The position numbers and the translations under genes are program-made. 64,000 nucleotides of DNA from Gammaproteobacteria bacterium (lineage in GTDB: Bacteria > Pseudomonadota > Gammaproteobacteria > Steroidobacterales > Steroidobacteraceae): assembly GCA_027365225.1 (NCBI GenBank), contig DAHXNV010000001.1, forward strand, positions 1-64,000. Reading direction: 5' to 3'. The notes under the pieces were generated by a model. It saw only the letters and a list, made by a program, of their open reading frames with translations. It was not told where the DNA came from and made no database searches. Positions 8,269 through 16,260 of this stretch are shown here, piece by piece. Numbering within the stretch: the stretch's first letter is position 1; each line of letters opens with the position of its first letter.

Positions 8269-8991
8269 TCACGACGCCCCGGAGGACTCGCGAGGGTGGC
8301 CGTTGCGCAGCCGGTAGTGCAGCCACACGGCGCCGCCGTCCAGCACCTCGCTGCGCTGCAGCGACATCTCCTCGATGGGCGCATGGAGGTCGGCGTCTCG
8401 GGCGGGGGAGTCGAAGACGCTCGGCGCTCCCTGGGCGCCGTCGACAGCAGGACACAGGACCAGGCTGACCTCATTGATCAAGCCCGCGCGCAGAAACGCG
8501 CCGTTGATTGTTCCGCCTCCCTCGAGAAGCAGCCGCTTCACGCCCAATTCCCGGCCGAGAAACTCGAGCACGCATCCCAGATCGAGCTCACGCTCGCCGG
8601 CAAAGAAATACGAGACACCGTCCTCGTGCAATCCGGCGAGGTGGGCATCGGAAACCTGCTCGGTCAGCGCCACCACGATCGGATCTCCTCCGATGTCCGA
8701 TCGCCCCCAGGCAATTTTCCCATGCGCATCGAGCACCACGCCGTACGCGGCGGCGTCGCGCCGCAGGAGCCGCGGCGCTCTCGGGTACATTCGCTCGGCA
8801 GGAGCGTGGTACGGGGCTCCTTTGGCGAATTCCTGGCCGGTGACTCGCCCGATCAGCCATGCGTCGCCGCCGAGCCGCTCGTGCAGGCGTTCGAAGAGGG
8901 CGCCGCCGTCGATCGTGTGCGGACGCCATCGGCTGTGCAGGATGCGTCCGTCGATACTGGCGACCATGTGGCAGATCACATACGGTTTCAT
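8269..8991 (-). CDS. RibD C-terminal domain / dihydrofolate-reductase-like protein
   Basis: A 240-residue stand-alone RibD-C domain protein, the fold shared by dihydrofolate reductase and the reductase half of RibD. It begins MKPYVICHMVASIDGRI, the typical N-terminal strand with the SxDG motif, and carries LLLEGGGTINGAFL in the second half (GGG nucleotide-binding segment). The frame remains open far upstream, but residues before this Met are antisense noise, so ATG 8991-8989 is chosen. It probably binds NADPH. The substrate is unknown, and riboflavin synthesis is unlikely without other rib genes nearby. Confidence 0.88.
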   Translation of the reverse strand: MKPYVICHMVASIDGRILHSRWRPHTIDGGALFERLHERLGGDAWLIGRVTGQEFAKGAPYHAPAERMYPRAPRLLRRDAAAYGVVLDAHGKIAWGRSDIGGDPIVVALTEQVSDAHLAGLHEDGVSYFFAGERELDLGCVLEFLGRELGVKRLLLEGGGTINGAFLRAGLINEVSLVLCPAVDGAQGAPSVFDSPARDADLHAPIEEMSLQRSEVLDGGAVWLHYRLRNGHPRESSGAS

Positions 8992-9194
8992 TGCGGCGTG
9001 CCTCGTGCGCTGGCGGTGCGGCCATTGCGATCCGGGGAGTATATCGAGGCGGCGATCGACGCAGCGGAACCTCCCTGTTCGCGCAAATCGGGTCGGTCCG
9101 TACCTCGGCGACGTGACGTTTCGGCGCTTGCCCACATGCCAATAGATGCCGCACAGCGTCCCGCGTATCGGTTGCGACCCCTTCTGGCGCGCCC

Positions 9195-9626
9195 TCAGGC
9201 GGTGAGTTCGACCGTCCAGCTCACCAGACTGTCGGGCCTGAGCGAGGAGCGGACGCTGCAGTATTTGGTCACCGCGAGCTCGACGGCTCGGTTGGCCCTG
9301 TCGAGAGTCGTGCCGGGTGCCGCGATGCTGAAGTGCAGCGTGGCGGCGGCCAATCGGCGCGGCGTCGAATCGACTCGATCGGCCTGTACGCGTACGCCGA
9401 GCGCGCGGACGGGCGTGCGCTGCTTTTCCAGAATGGAGACGACATCCACCGAGGCACACGTTGCGATCGCTGCCAGCAGCAAGTCGAATGGACTGGGCGC
9501 AGACTGCCCGTCGCCATCGATTCGGGCTTTCGGACCCCCGCGCCGGCCGGCCTCGAAAGCCAGTCCGCCGACCCACTGAACGTCGATCGGTGCGTGAGCG
9601 ATGGTTTCTGAAGGCGGCCGGCTCAT
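9195..9626 (-). CDS. OsmC-family protein (second copy)
   Basis: A 143-residue OsmC superfamily protein of the YhfA-like branch, with Cys57 (ATCASVDVV) and Cys123 (KYCSVRSSL), the same positions as in the first OsmC protein, though the sequences differ strongly. The motif SPFDLLLAAIATC is family-typical. The KYC second cysteine marks the redox-protein branch that is less well characterised than OsmC or Ohr. It stands alone, about 200 bases from the RibD-like gene start. Confidence 0.88.
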   Translation of the reverse strand: MSRPPSETIAHAPIDVQWVGGLAFEAGRRGGPKARIDGDGQSAPSPFDLLLAAIATCASVDVVSILEKQRTPVRALGVRVQADRVDSTPRRLAAATLHFSIAAPGTTLDRANRAVELAVTKYCSVRSSLRPDSLVSWTVELTA

Positions 9627-9764
9627 GTGGGGTTCCGTCAGGAAGCGCAGATCCTAGGCGGAGACTGCGCTGCGCCGTGGCGGGGTGATCGCGCTCGGGA
9701 TCTTCGCGCGCGGCAACCGGCTGGTATGGCGAGCGGGGGTGCGAGGGCGCGAGGGCGCGTCGAG

Positions 9765-10385
9765 CTAGAGTTCGATGAGCCCGTCGGACAGCTCGTTGGC
9801 ATCGTCGGGATCCGGCGGAAAATGCTCGGCCATCGCAGTGCCGCAGGCGCCGATCGCCGCCACGAAGCCCTCGACCACCCGGCCCCGGCTCACCTGGCCG
9901 ACGAAAGTGTCGATGATGGCCTTCCAGCGGGCCTCGCCCAGTTTTTCGTGGATGCCCTTGTCCGCGACGATTTCCACGTACCGCTCGGCCAGCGAGACGA
10001 AGAACAGCACGCCGGAGTGATGCCGCGTGACCTGTACCCCCTGCTGATAGAACTGCGCCTTGGCGAGCCGGCTCGCACGCGAGTGTTTCACCCGCGTCGG
10101 AACCAGTTTCAGGTGCAGCTCCGGCACGAACAGAAGCAGCACCGCGAGGACGATGAAGCTGACCAGCTGGAGCTGATAAAGGGGAACCCAGTGCACGCGC
10201 AGGCCGAGGAGCACCCAGGCGCCCGGCAGCAGCAGCGCAACCATCGCCGCCCAGAGCAGCGGAATGAAGACATAGTGGTCGCTCGCGCGCGCCACGACCG
10301 CGACGAACTGGCCGCTCGTACGCTGCTCCGCCCCATGGATTGCTGCGGTGATCCGGGTCTTGTCGTCGGCCGAGAAGCGGATCAT
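9765..10385 (-). CDS. TPM-domain membrane protein
   Basis: A 206-residue protein with an N-terminal start of a TPM domain (residues 1-35, IHGAEQRTSGQFVAVVARAS), two hydrophobic segments (about 42-65 and 72-92), then the rest of the TPM domain with SGVLFFVSLAERYVEIVADKGI. It is the last gene of the lemA/ygcG-like/TPM cluster and starts 3 nt after the previous gene stops. TPM proteins are linked to membrane-protein turnover and repair; the exact activity here is unknown. Confidence 0.85.
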   Translation of the reverse strand: MIRFSADDKTRITAAIHGAEQRTSGQFVAVVARASDHYVFIPLLWAAMVALLLPGAWVLLGLRVHWVPLYQLQLVSFIVLAVLLLFVPELHLKLVPTRVKHSRASRLAKAQFYQQGVQVTRHHSGVLFFVSLAERYVEIVADKGIHEKLGEARWKAIIDTFVGQVSRGRVVEGFVAAIGACGTAMAEHFPPDPDDANELSDGLIEL

Positions 10386-10388
10386 CGT

Positions 10389-11219
10389 CTACCAACTCCC
10401 GGCGGCACCGCCGCCGCCGAATGATCCGCCACCACCGCTGAAGCCGCCGAAGCCGCCGCCGCCCAATCCGCCCCCGAAGCCGCCGCCGAGTCCTCCACCC
10501 AGCATACCGAGGGCAAGCCACCCGAGCCAGCCGCCGCCCATGCCGCCGTGGGCATAGCCCGGCGATCCGGGGCGCCGGCCCGACAGGGCGCGCAGCAGCG
10601 GCGCGAGTGCGAAGAAGAGGACGAACAACATGAGCAATCCGGTCCCGTTGCGCTCGTGGACCTGCTTGCGCTGTACCGCCAGGTGCTGATGACCCAGCGC
10701 GGAGAGGATGGAGTCGGTCCCCGCCACGATGCCGGCGGCATAATCTCCCTGGCGAAAGCGCGGGAAAACCACATTGTGCAGAATCAGGAAGCTCTGCGCG
10801 TCGGTCAGCGTTCCTTCCAGACCGTAGCCGACGTCGATGCGCGCCTGCTTCTCGCCGGCATCCACGGTAAAGAGTACCCCGTTGTCCTTGCCTTTCTGTC
10901 CGATGCCCCAGTGACGCCCCAGCTGGTAGCCGTAATAATCGATCGGATATCCATGCAGCGTTGGAACCGTGACGACCACGACCTGGATGCCGGTTGCGCG
11001 AGCATAGGCGGCGAGCCGGCTCGAGAGCTGCTCGAACACCTTCGGCGGCAGCAGGTGCGCATCGTCTACCACGGGACCGGTGAGCCGCGGAAACGGCGGC
11101 ATCCCGAGGTCGAGTGCGTTCTGCGCCGCGTGCGCGGGCGCCGTGCTCACCGCGAGCAGCGCCAGCAGCGCCAATGCCAGCCCGGTCGTCCACCCGGCGC
11201 GATTCTCCATCGGTCTCAT
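10389..11219 (-). CDS. TPM-domain protein, YgcG type, glycine-rich C-terminus
   Basis: A 276-residue secreted or membrane-anchored protein: signal peptide (about residues 10-31), TPM domain (about 45-175, with DNGVLFTVDAGEKQARIDVGYGLEG), a membrane segment near 198-212, and a tail from ~225 built almost only of Gly, Phe and Ser. This architecture is the YgcG family, usually encoded beside lemA. A longer reading of the frame through the downstream RibD-like gene is an artefact of high GC. Confidence 0.88.
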   Translation of the reverse strand: MRPMENRAGWTTGLALALLALLAVSTAPAHAAQNALDLGMPPFPRLTGPVVDDAHLLPPKVFEQLSSRLAAYARATGIQVVVVTVPTLHGYPIDYYGYQLGRHWGIGQKGKDNGVLFTVDAGEKQARIDVGYGLEGTLTDAQSFLILHNVVFPRFRQGDYAAGIVAGTDSILSALGHQHLAVQRKQVHERNGTGLLMLFVLFFALAPLLRALSGRRPGSPGYAHGGMGGGWLGWLALGMLGGGLGGGFGGGLGGGGFGGFSGGGGSFGGGGAAGSW

Positions 11220-11285
11220 GCTTGATCCGGATGTCGTGACATCAGAGCCGACCGGGCGCCGTTCGGGGCGGGGCCAGCGGTTGCT

Positions 11286-11891
11286 CTAGAAGTGAACCTT
11301 GGGAACCCGTTGCGCCTGTTGCGAAATCGTGAAGTTCTGTATGGGCTTGTAATTGCTGTAGAACAGCGAGTGATACCACCGGCCCGGAATGGTGGTGAGC
11401 TCCGTGTCGTATTGCTGCACCGCCAGGATGTAGTCGCGGCGGGCCACGGCAATCCGGTTTTCGGTGCCTTCCAGCTGCGCTTGCAGCACGAGGAAGTTCT
11501 GATCCGCCTTGAGGTTCGGGTAGTTCTCCGTCACGGACATCAGCCGCGAGAGCGCGCCGCCCAGGGTCGCCTCGTTCTTTTCGAACTGGTGAAATTCCTT
11601 GGGATTGGTCAGGACGTCCGCCGGAATACGGGTTGACGTGACCCTGGAGCGAGCGTCCGTGACCGCCTCGAGCACCGATGCTTCGTGCTTCGCATATCCC
11701 TTGACGGTGGCTACCAGGTTCGGAATGAGATCGGTGCGCCGCTGGTACTCGTTCAGCACCTGGCTCCAGGTGGCATTCACTTGCTGTTTCTCCGCGGGGA
11801 TCTTGTTGATGCCGCAGCCGCTCAACAGCAGCGCCGCGCCCACGACGACCACCCACCTGGTGAACTTCAGATAGCGACGGGATTCGGACAT
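11286..11891 (-). CDS. lemA: LemA family lipoprotein
   Basis: A 201-residue LemA-family protein. The N-terminus has a lipobox, LLLSGCG, with the lipidated cysteine at about residue 26, so it is probably membrane-anchored. The helical core shows the family signature with YQRRTDLIPNLVATVKGY and NFLVLQAQLEGTENRIAVARRDY. It is the first gene of a three-gene unit with two TPM-domain genes, a widespread arrangement. The start ATG 11891-11889 gives the signal peptide directly; the much longer open frame upstream overlaps the opposite-strand peptidase gene and is rejected. Confidence 0.9.
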   Translation of the reverse strand: MSESRRYLKFTRWVVVVGAALLLSGCGINKIPAEKQQVNATWSQVLNEYQRRTDLIPNLVATVKGYAKHEASVLEAVTDARSRVTSTRIPADVLTNPKEFHQFEKNEATLGGALSRLMSVTENYPNLKADQNFLVLQAQLEGTENRIAVARRDYILAVQQYDTELTTIPGRWYHSLFYSNYKPIQNFTISQQAQRVPKVHF

Positions 11892-12077
11892 CGTAGCCCT
11901 CCCACTTTCCCGGATCTCGTAAACGACCATCATACCACTATCCGGCTCTTCAGCTCGGTCGCCGCGAGCGCCAGGCTTGCGCCGGAAGATCGAATGACCG
12001 GTTCGACGCTCAGCCTCGCGAGTGCTACCATTTTTCACTGGATCGCGTCCGCGAATCAGAACAGTGGGGATGCCGAC

Positions 12078-14222
12078 ATGAAGCCGTGTTTCGGTAAAGT
12101 GCTGTCCGGTACCGTGGCTGTGTTCCTGGCCGCCGGCCTGGTCGGTCACGCTCACGCAGTACCCGTCAAAGCGCGCGGGCCGCTCGCAACGCGCATCGTG
12201 CAGATCATGCGCCGGCTGCGCGACGTGCGGCGGTTCGGGGCCGTGTCGGTCGCGCCGGATGGGCGGTCCATCGCATGGACGATGACGGCAACGAGGCCGG
12301 CGCATGGGGCAAAGCCAGCCGGCGGATCCACCACCGGTAATCCGGGTGAGATTCTCCAGCTTGCCGACATCGATGGGACGCACGTGCGCACCGTCAGGAT
12401 TCCAGGCGCGGTCAAAACATGCCACTACAGCAGTCTCACGTGGTCGCCGCACAGCCGGATTCTGGCGTTCCTGTCGAACTGCAATCACGGCAGGAAGTAC
12501 CGCGAACAGCTCGATGTCTACGAAGTGGCCGCGAACGCCGTGCGGGCGCGCCGCATCACGCATCTGCGCGGCTTCGTCCACGAGCTGACCTGGGTGCCCG
12601 GCGGCTCGATGTTGAGCTTCCTCTACGTCAAGGGCGATCTGCATCCCATCGCGGCGGTATCGGCGACCAAGCCGCAGGTCGGCGTGATCGGTCGCACCGG
12701 TGTCGAGCATCAGCAGCTCGCGGTGGTGCCCGCGGCCGGCGGGAAAGTCAGCGAGATCACGCCGTATGGAATTTTCGTGTACGAATACGACTGGTCGCCC
12801 TCGGGCACCCGGGTCGTCTACGTCGGCGCACCGCCGCCGGGGCGCGACAACTGGTGGGTCGCCAAGCTGTATACCCAGCGCTACGGTGGTCCCGCCCGGA
12901 TCGTGCTCGATCCGTCGACGGTCAAAGGCTCGCTGCACGGTCTGCAGATCGCCCTGCCGCGTTGGTCGCCCAACGGGTCGCGCATCGCCTTGATCGGCGG
13001 CCTGATGAGCGACCAGGGCGCAACGGGGGGCGACATCTACGTCATCTCGGCCAAGGGCGGAAAGCCTACGGACGTCACGCCGGGGATCGGCATCACACCG
13101 TCGTGGCTGACCTGGACCGGAAACGACTCGCTGCTTGTCTCCGCGTTCGCGGGCGGCTCGACGCGTGTGGCGGAGTTTACCCTGCACGCGCATTCCCCCG
13201 CGACCCAACGCGCGCTGTTTACCGTGGCTTCCAACTTGTGGGACGGCACGTTCGCGTCGGCCCTCTCCGTCTCCGCCGCGCACCGCGTGCTAGCCTTTGT
13301 CGAGAGCACCTTCGACAGCCCGCCGGAAATCGACACCGTCGCGCTCAAGACCAACGCGGCGGCTCAGCCGATCGGCGTTCTCGAGCCGGCGCATGCCATC
13401 ACGCACGTCAACGCAGGTGTCAGGCCGATGTGGGGCAAGGCCGTGTCGGTCCACTGGCGCAACCAAGGCTTCAACGTGCAGGGCTGGCTGCTGTTCCCCG
13501 CACATTATGATCCGCGCCGGCACTATCCGATGATCGTCTATGTGCACGGCGGTCCGAGCTGGGCGACGCGTCCGGGCTGGCCATATGACGGGTACGGTGC
13601 GGCCCCCTTTGCGGCGATGGGTTACTTCGTATTCATGCCCAATCCGCGCGGCAGCTTTGGCGAGGGTGAGCGCTTTGCCAAAGCCATACGGCGGAATATG
13701 GGCTACGGCGATCTGCGCGACATCCTGGCCGGCATCGATCGGGTCGAGGCGGAGTATCCGATCGACAATGATCGGCTCGGCTTGACGGGTTGGAGCTACG
13801 GCGGGTTCATGTCGATGTTCGCGCCCACGCAGACGCAGCGGTTCAAGGCGGCGGTGGCCGCGGCGGGCCTGTCGGATTGGGAGAGCTATTACGGCGAAAA
13901 CTCCATCGACAAGTGGATGATCCCGTTCTTCGGCGCGTCCGTGTACCAGGACCCGAAGGTGTACGCCAAGAGTTCGGCCATAAACTTCATTCAGAACGAC
14001 AAGACCCCGACGTTGGTCGTGGTGGGTCAGTATGACGGCGAGTGTCCGGCGCCGCAGTCGTTCGAGTTCTGGCACGCGCTGCGCGCCATGCACGTTCCGA
14101 CGGAACTGGTCGTGTACGCCGGCGAGGGTCACGGGTTCCACAAGACCAAGGACCTGCGCAACGTGCTCGAGCGCGCCCTACGCTGGTTCGCAAAGTATCT
14201 GAGCGCGAAACCGGCGGCCTGA
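12078..14222 (+). CDS. Secreted S9 family peptidase, acylaminoacyl-peptidase type
   Basis: A 714-residue protein with a signal peptide (residues 1-27), a WD-like beta-propeller (about 45-430) and a C-terminal prolyl-oligopeptidase hydrolase domain. The triad is Ser573 (GWSYGGF), Asp653 (GQYDGEC) and His685 (GEGHGFH). It lacks the DPP4 double-Glu motif, so it groups with S9C acylaminoacyl or broad oligopeptidases. Start ATG 12078 follows GGGGA and begins the signal peptide; earlier in-frame codons overlap the divergent lemA gene. It presumably works in the periplasm on imported peptides. Confidence 0.9.
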   Translation: MKPCFGKVLSGTVAVFLAAGLVGHAHAVPVKARGPLATRIVQIMRRLRDVRRFGAVSVAPDGRSIAWTMTATRPAHGAKPAGGSTTGNPGEILQLADIDGTHVRTVRIPGAVKTCHYSSLTWSPHSRILAFLSNCNHGRKYREQLDVYEVAANAVRARRITHLRGFVHELTWVPGGSMLSFLYVKGDLHPIAAVSATKPQVGVIGRTGVEHQQLAVVPAAGGKVSEITPYGIFVYEYDWSPSGTRVVYVGAPPPGRDNWWVAKLYTQRYGGPARIVLDPSTVKGSLHGLQIALPRWSPNGSRIALIGGLMSDQGATGGDIYVISAKGGKPTDVTPGIGITPSWLTWTGNDSLLVSAFAGGSTRVAEFTLHAHSPATQRALFTVASNLWDGTFASALSVSAAHRVLAFVESTFDSPPEIDTVALKTNAAAQPIGVLEPAHAITHVNAGVRPMWGKAVSVHWRNQGFNVQGWLLFPAHYDPRRHYPMIVYVHGGPSWATRPGWPYDGYGAAPFAAMGYFVFMPNPRGSFGEGERFAKAIRRNMGYGDLRDILAGIDRVEAEYPIDNDRLGLTGWSYGGFMSMFAPTQTQRFKAAVAAAGLSDWESYYGENSIDKWMIPFFGASVYQDPKVYAKSSAINFIQNDKTPTLVVVGQYDGECPAPQSFEFWHALRAMHVPTELVVYAGEGHGFHKTKDLRNVLERALRWFAKYLSAKPAA

Positions 14223-14458
14223 GATAGGGTAAATCCCCGCGGCTCGGCACCATGGCGGGCAGGGAGCGCCCGATTTCGGGCGCTCACGCCTGAGTCGGCC
14301 GTCGGAAACTCGCCCGATCCGGCCGCGAGCCTCGCCAACGCGCGGTGCCATTCCGGTATCATCGCCGACACCGTCCGGTGCCGCGCAGCCGCGCGTCCAT
14401 CGATTTCATCACGACGCCGCGGCGCCGCTTCAGGCGCTGTACGACGAGGAGATACCAC

Positions 14459-14485
14459 ATGCTGCGACCGGCTTACCGATCGTGA
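14459..14485 (+). promoter_or_regulatory. 8-codon upstream frame overlapping the PAP2 start
   Basis: GAGGAG lies 7 nt before ATG 14459, which opens an 8-codon frame (MLRPAYRS) whose TGA at 14483 overlaps the GTG start of the PAP2 gene (GTGA). The PAP2 GTG has no better ribosome-binding site of its own. This suggests translational coupling or a leader peptide; a one-base error that split the true N-terminus is also possible. Confidence 0.4.
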
Positions 14486-15105
14486 ATCAGTTCGTTTTCA
14501 TGTTGAGGATATGGCTGCTGGTGCTGCTCGGCTGCACGGCGTTCGTGGCATATTCGTTCGGGCACTGGGACCTGCCGATCGCGCTGTACTTCTGGAGGAT
14601 CGGACACTTCCTGCATCCGCTGAGCAAACCCCTGGGCGGCTCGGTGATCCTCGGTGTCGAGTCGGCCGTCATCCTGCTGCTGCTGCTCGCGCGCCTGCTG
14701 CGCGGGCACATCTCACGGTTCGGCGAGGTCCTCGCCATTGCCTGTCTCACCTCGATATGCGCCTATGGCATCGACACTCAGGTGTTGAAGGTGTTCTTCG
14801 GAGTTCCGAACCCGACGGCGGTGATCCACGGCGCGCGGCATGCCTTCAACATCATGCGCGGCTCGGGGCAAAGCAGCTTTCCGTCCGGCCACATGGTGCT
14901 CGCCGGCTCGTTCGCCGGGGTATTCATGCGGCTGTATCGCGTCAGCATCTGGCCGTTGGCGGGGTTGCTGCTCGCCGCCGCCGCGCTGCTGCTGGTCGGC
15001 GACTGGCATTTTCTCAGTGATCTCGTCGCCGGCGCGTTCGTCGGACTGTCCGCGGGCCTGTTGGCCGGGGAAGGCTGGGCCGCGCACACCGCTCGGCGGT
15101 CCTGA
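14482..15105 (+). CDS. PAP2-family membrane phosphatase
   Basis: A 207-residue protein with about six membrane segments. PAP2 motif 2 (PSGHM) and part of motif 3 (GDWHFLSDLVAG, His with Asp four residues on) are clear. Motif 1 reads KVFFGVPNP, with Asn where the consensus has Arg, and the motif-3 arginine is not evident. Family members remove phosphate from lipid substrates such as phosphatidate or undecaprenyl pyrophosphate on the outer face of the inner membrane. The start is GTG 14482, with an internal ATG at 14500 as alternative. Neighbouring PmtA-like gene suggests phospholipid metabolism. Confidence 0.82.
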   Translation: MNQFVFMLRIWLLVLLGCTAFVAYSFGHWDLPIALYFWRIGHFLHPLSKPLGGSVILGVESAVILLLLLARLLRGHISRFGEVLAIACLTSICAYGIDTQVLKVFFGVPNPTAVIHGARHAFNIMRGSGQSSFPSGHMVLAGSFAGVFMRLYRVSIWPLAGLLLAAAALLLVGDWHFLSDLVAGAFVGLSAGLLAGEGWAAHTARRS

Positions 15106-15113
15106 TCGGGGCG

Positions 15114-15130
15114 CCGGCCGATCCGGCCGG
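15114..15130 (+). terminator. GC-rich hairpin after PAP2 gene
   Basis: Inverted repeat CCGGCCG-ATC-CGGCCGG, 8 nt after the PAP2 stop. No T-run follows, so termination by this hairpin alone is uncertain. Confidence 0.3.
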
Positions 15131-15428
15131 GCCGGCCTGCCCTCGGCCGCGACCCCGGATGCCGTGGGCGTGCATCGCGAGCATGCGGATCGAGTACGGT
15201 GGCACTGTTTGGCGCGCTTGCGAACCCAGCCGATTCACCGTCTCGGTGTGCCGGAGTGCGCGCTCTCCTTAGCTGAGCGCGGCGCCTCGGCGAGTCCGGA
15301 TCTCCATGCGCCCGGAGTGTGGCCGGCCCTTATCGCGAAGCCGGGAATCCGCGCAGAACGATCGATACGCCCAGGCGTCCGGCGGCCCGTGATGGATCGG
15401 GCGCGCGCGCTCCCGCCCGCGACAGCGG

Positions 15429-15457
15429 TTGATTGGATGGGAACGGACCGTTACAGT
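15429..15457 (+). promoter_or_regulatory. Candidate sigma70-type promoter for PmtA-like gene
   Basis: TTGATT (15429-15434) and TACAGT (15452-15457) are separated by 17 nt, each matching 4 of 6 consensus bases. The implied transcript start is about 65 nt before the ATG at 15531. Found by eye only. Confidence 0.33.
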
Positions 15458-15530
15458 CCCCTCCTCGGACGAGCGCGGCGGAAGCAGGGGGGCTGCGTCG
15501 TAAATCACCGACAATCATCTGGAGCAGCCC

Positions 15531-16178
15531 ATGGATCTTGCGCACGATAACGGCGTCAACCGCGTTTCGGCCCTCAAATCTCCCGCCGATGCCCTGGCCT
15601 TCCTGCGCGCCGGGCTGCGCGATCCGCGGCGCGTCAGCGCGGTTGCGCCCTCTGGACGGGCGCTCGCTCGCCTGATGACCTCCGAGATCGTCGCGGGCAA
15701 CGGCCCGGTCATCGAGCTCGGCCCGGGCACGGGTGCGATCACCCGCGCGCTGCTCGACCGCGGGGTTCCCGAGCGGCATCTGGCCCTGATCGAACTCGAT
15801 CCGCAGCTGGCGGTGATGTTGCGCAGCCGCTTTCCGGCGGCACGCGTGCTCGCCATCGATGCCGGCCGGCTGCGCCGCGTGGATCCGTTCGATGGCTGCG
15901 CCGCCGGCTCGGTGGTCAGCGGCCTGCCGTTGCTGTCCCTGCGCGACCGCGAGATCCTGAGGATTCTCAGCGGCGCGTTCTGCCGCTTGCGTTACGGCGG
16001 CGCGTTCTATCAGTTCACCTACGGGCTGCGCTGTCCGGTGCCGCGCCGCATCCTCAAGCGACTCGGGTTGCGCGCGCAGCGCATGGGCTGGGTGGTGAGC
16101 AACATTCCTCCGGCCGCGGTCTACCGGATCGAGCGGCCGGTACGCCGCTCGGCAGCGGGCGCCGCGCACGGCGACTGA
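15531..16178 (+). CDS. PmtA-like phospholipid N-methyltransferase
   Basis: A 215-residue class I SAM-dependent methyltransferase resembling the PmtA family that methylates phosphatidylethanolamine toward phosphatidylcholine. SAM motif I is VIELGPGTGAITRALL (about residues 60-75), and the acidic ribose-binding residue is in ALIELDPQ. The later VSGLPLLSL replaces the NPPY-type motif, as in PmtA. The N-terminus ADALAFLRAGLRDPRRVSAVAPSG is also PmtA-like. The ATG follows GGAG at 7-nt spacing. Confusion with KsgA-like rRNA methyltransferases is possible, but the post-I sequences favour a lipid substrate. Confidence 0.8.
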   Translation: MDLAHDNGVNRVSALKSPADALAFLRAGLRDPRRVSAVAPSGRALARLMTSEIVAGNGPVIELGPGTGAITRALLDRGVPERHLALIELDPQLAVMLRSRFPAARVLAIDAGRLRRVDPFDGCAAGSVVSGLPLLSLRDREILRILSGAFCRLRYGGAFYQFTYGLRCPVPRRILKRLGLRAQRMGWVVSNIPPAAVYRIERPVRRSAAGAAHGD

Positions 16179-16260
16179 CCCGGACGCGCCGCCCCGCGCG
16201 GCCCCGCCCGCAGCCCGGCGGCGACCCGGGCGGAGCGCGTGGACGTCGAGCCTGGACCCG

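Larger units (their letters stand above)
15106..15530. other. Intergenic between PAP2 and PmtA-like genes
   Basis: About 425 bases with no supported gene. Short open frames on both strands lack motifs. It contains a GC hairpin just after the PAP2 stop (15114-15130) and a promoter candidate at 15429-15457. Confidence 0.5.

Noticed and set aside
8269..11193. Very long minus-strand frame covering RibD-like, OsmC, TPM regions
   Set aside because: Only its last 240 residues are a real protein; the rest is antisense or out-of-frame translation of three other genes in GC-rich DNA.
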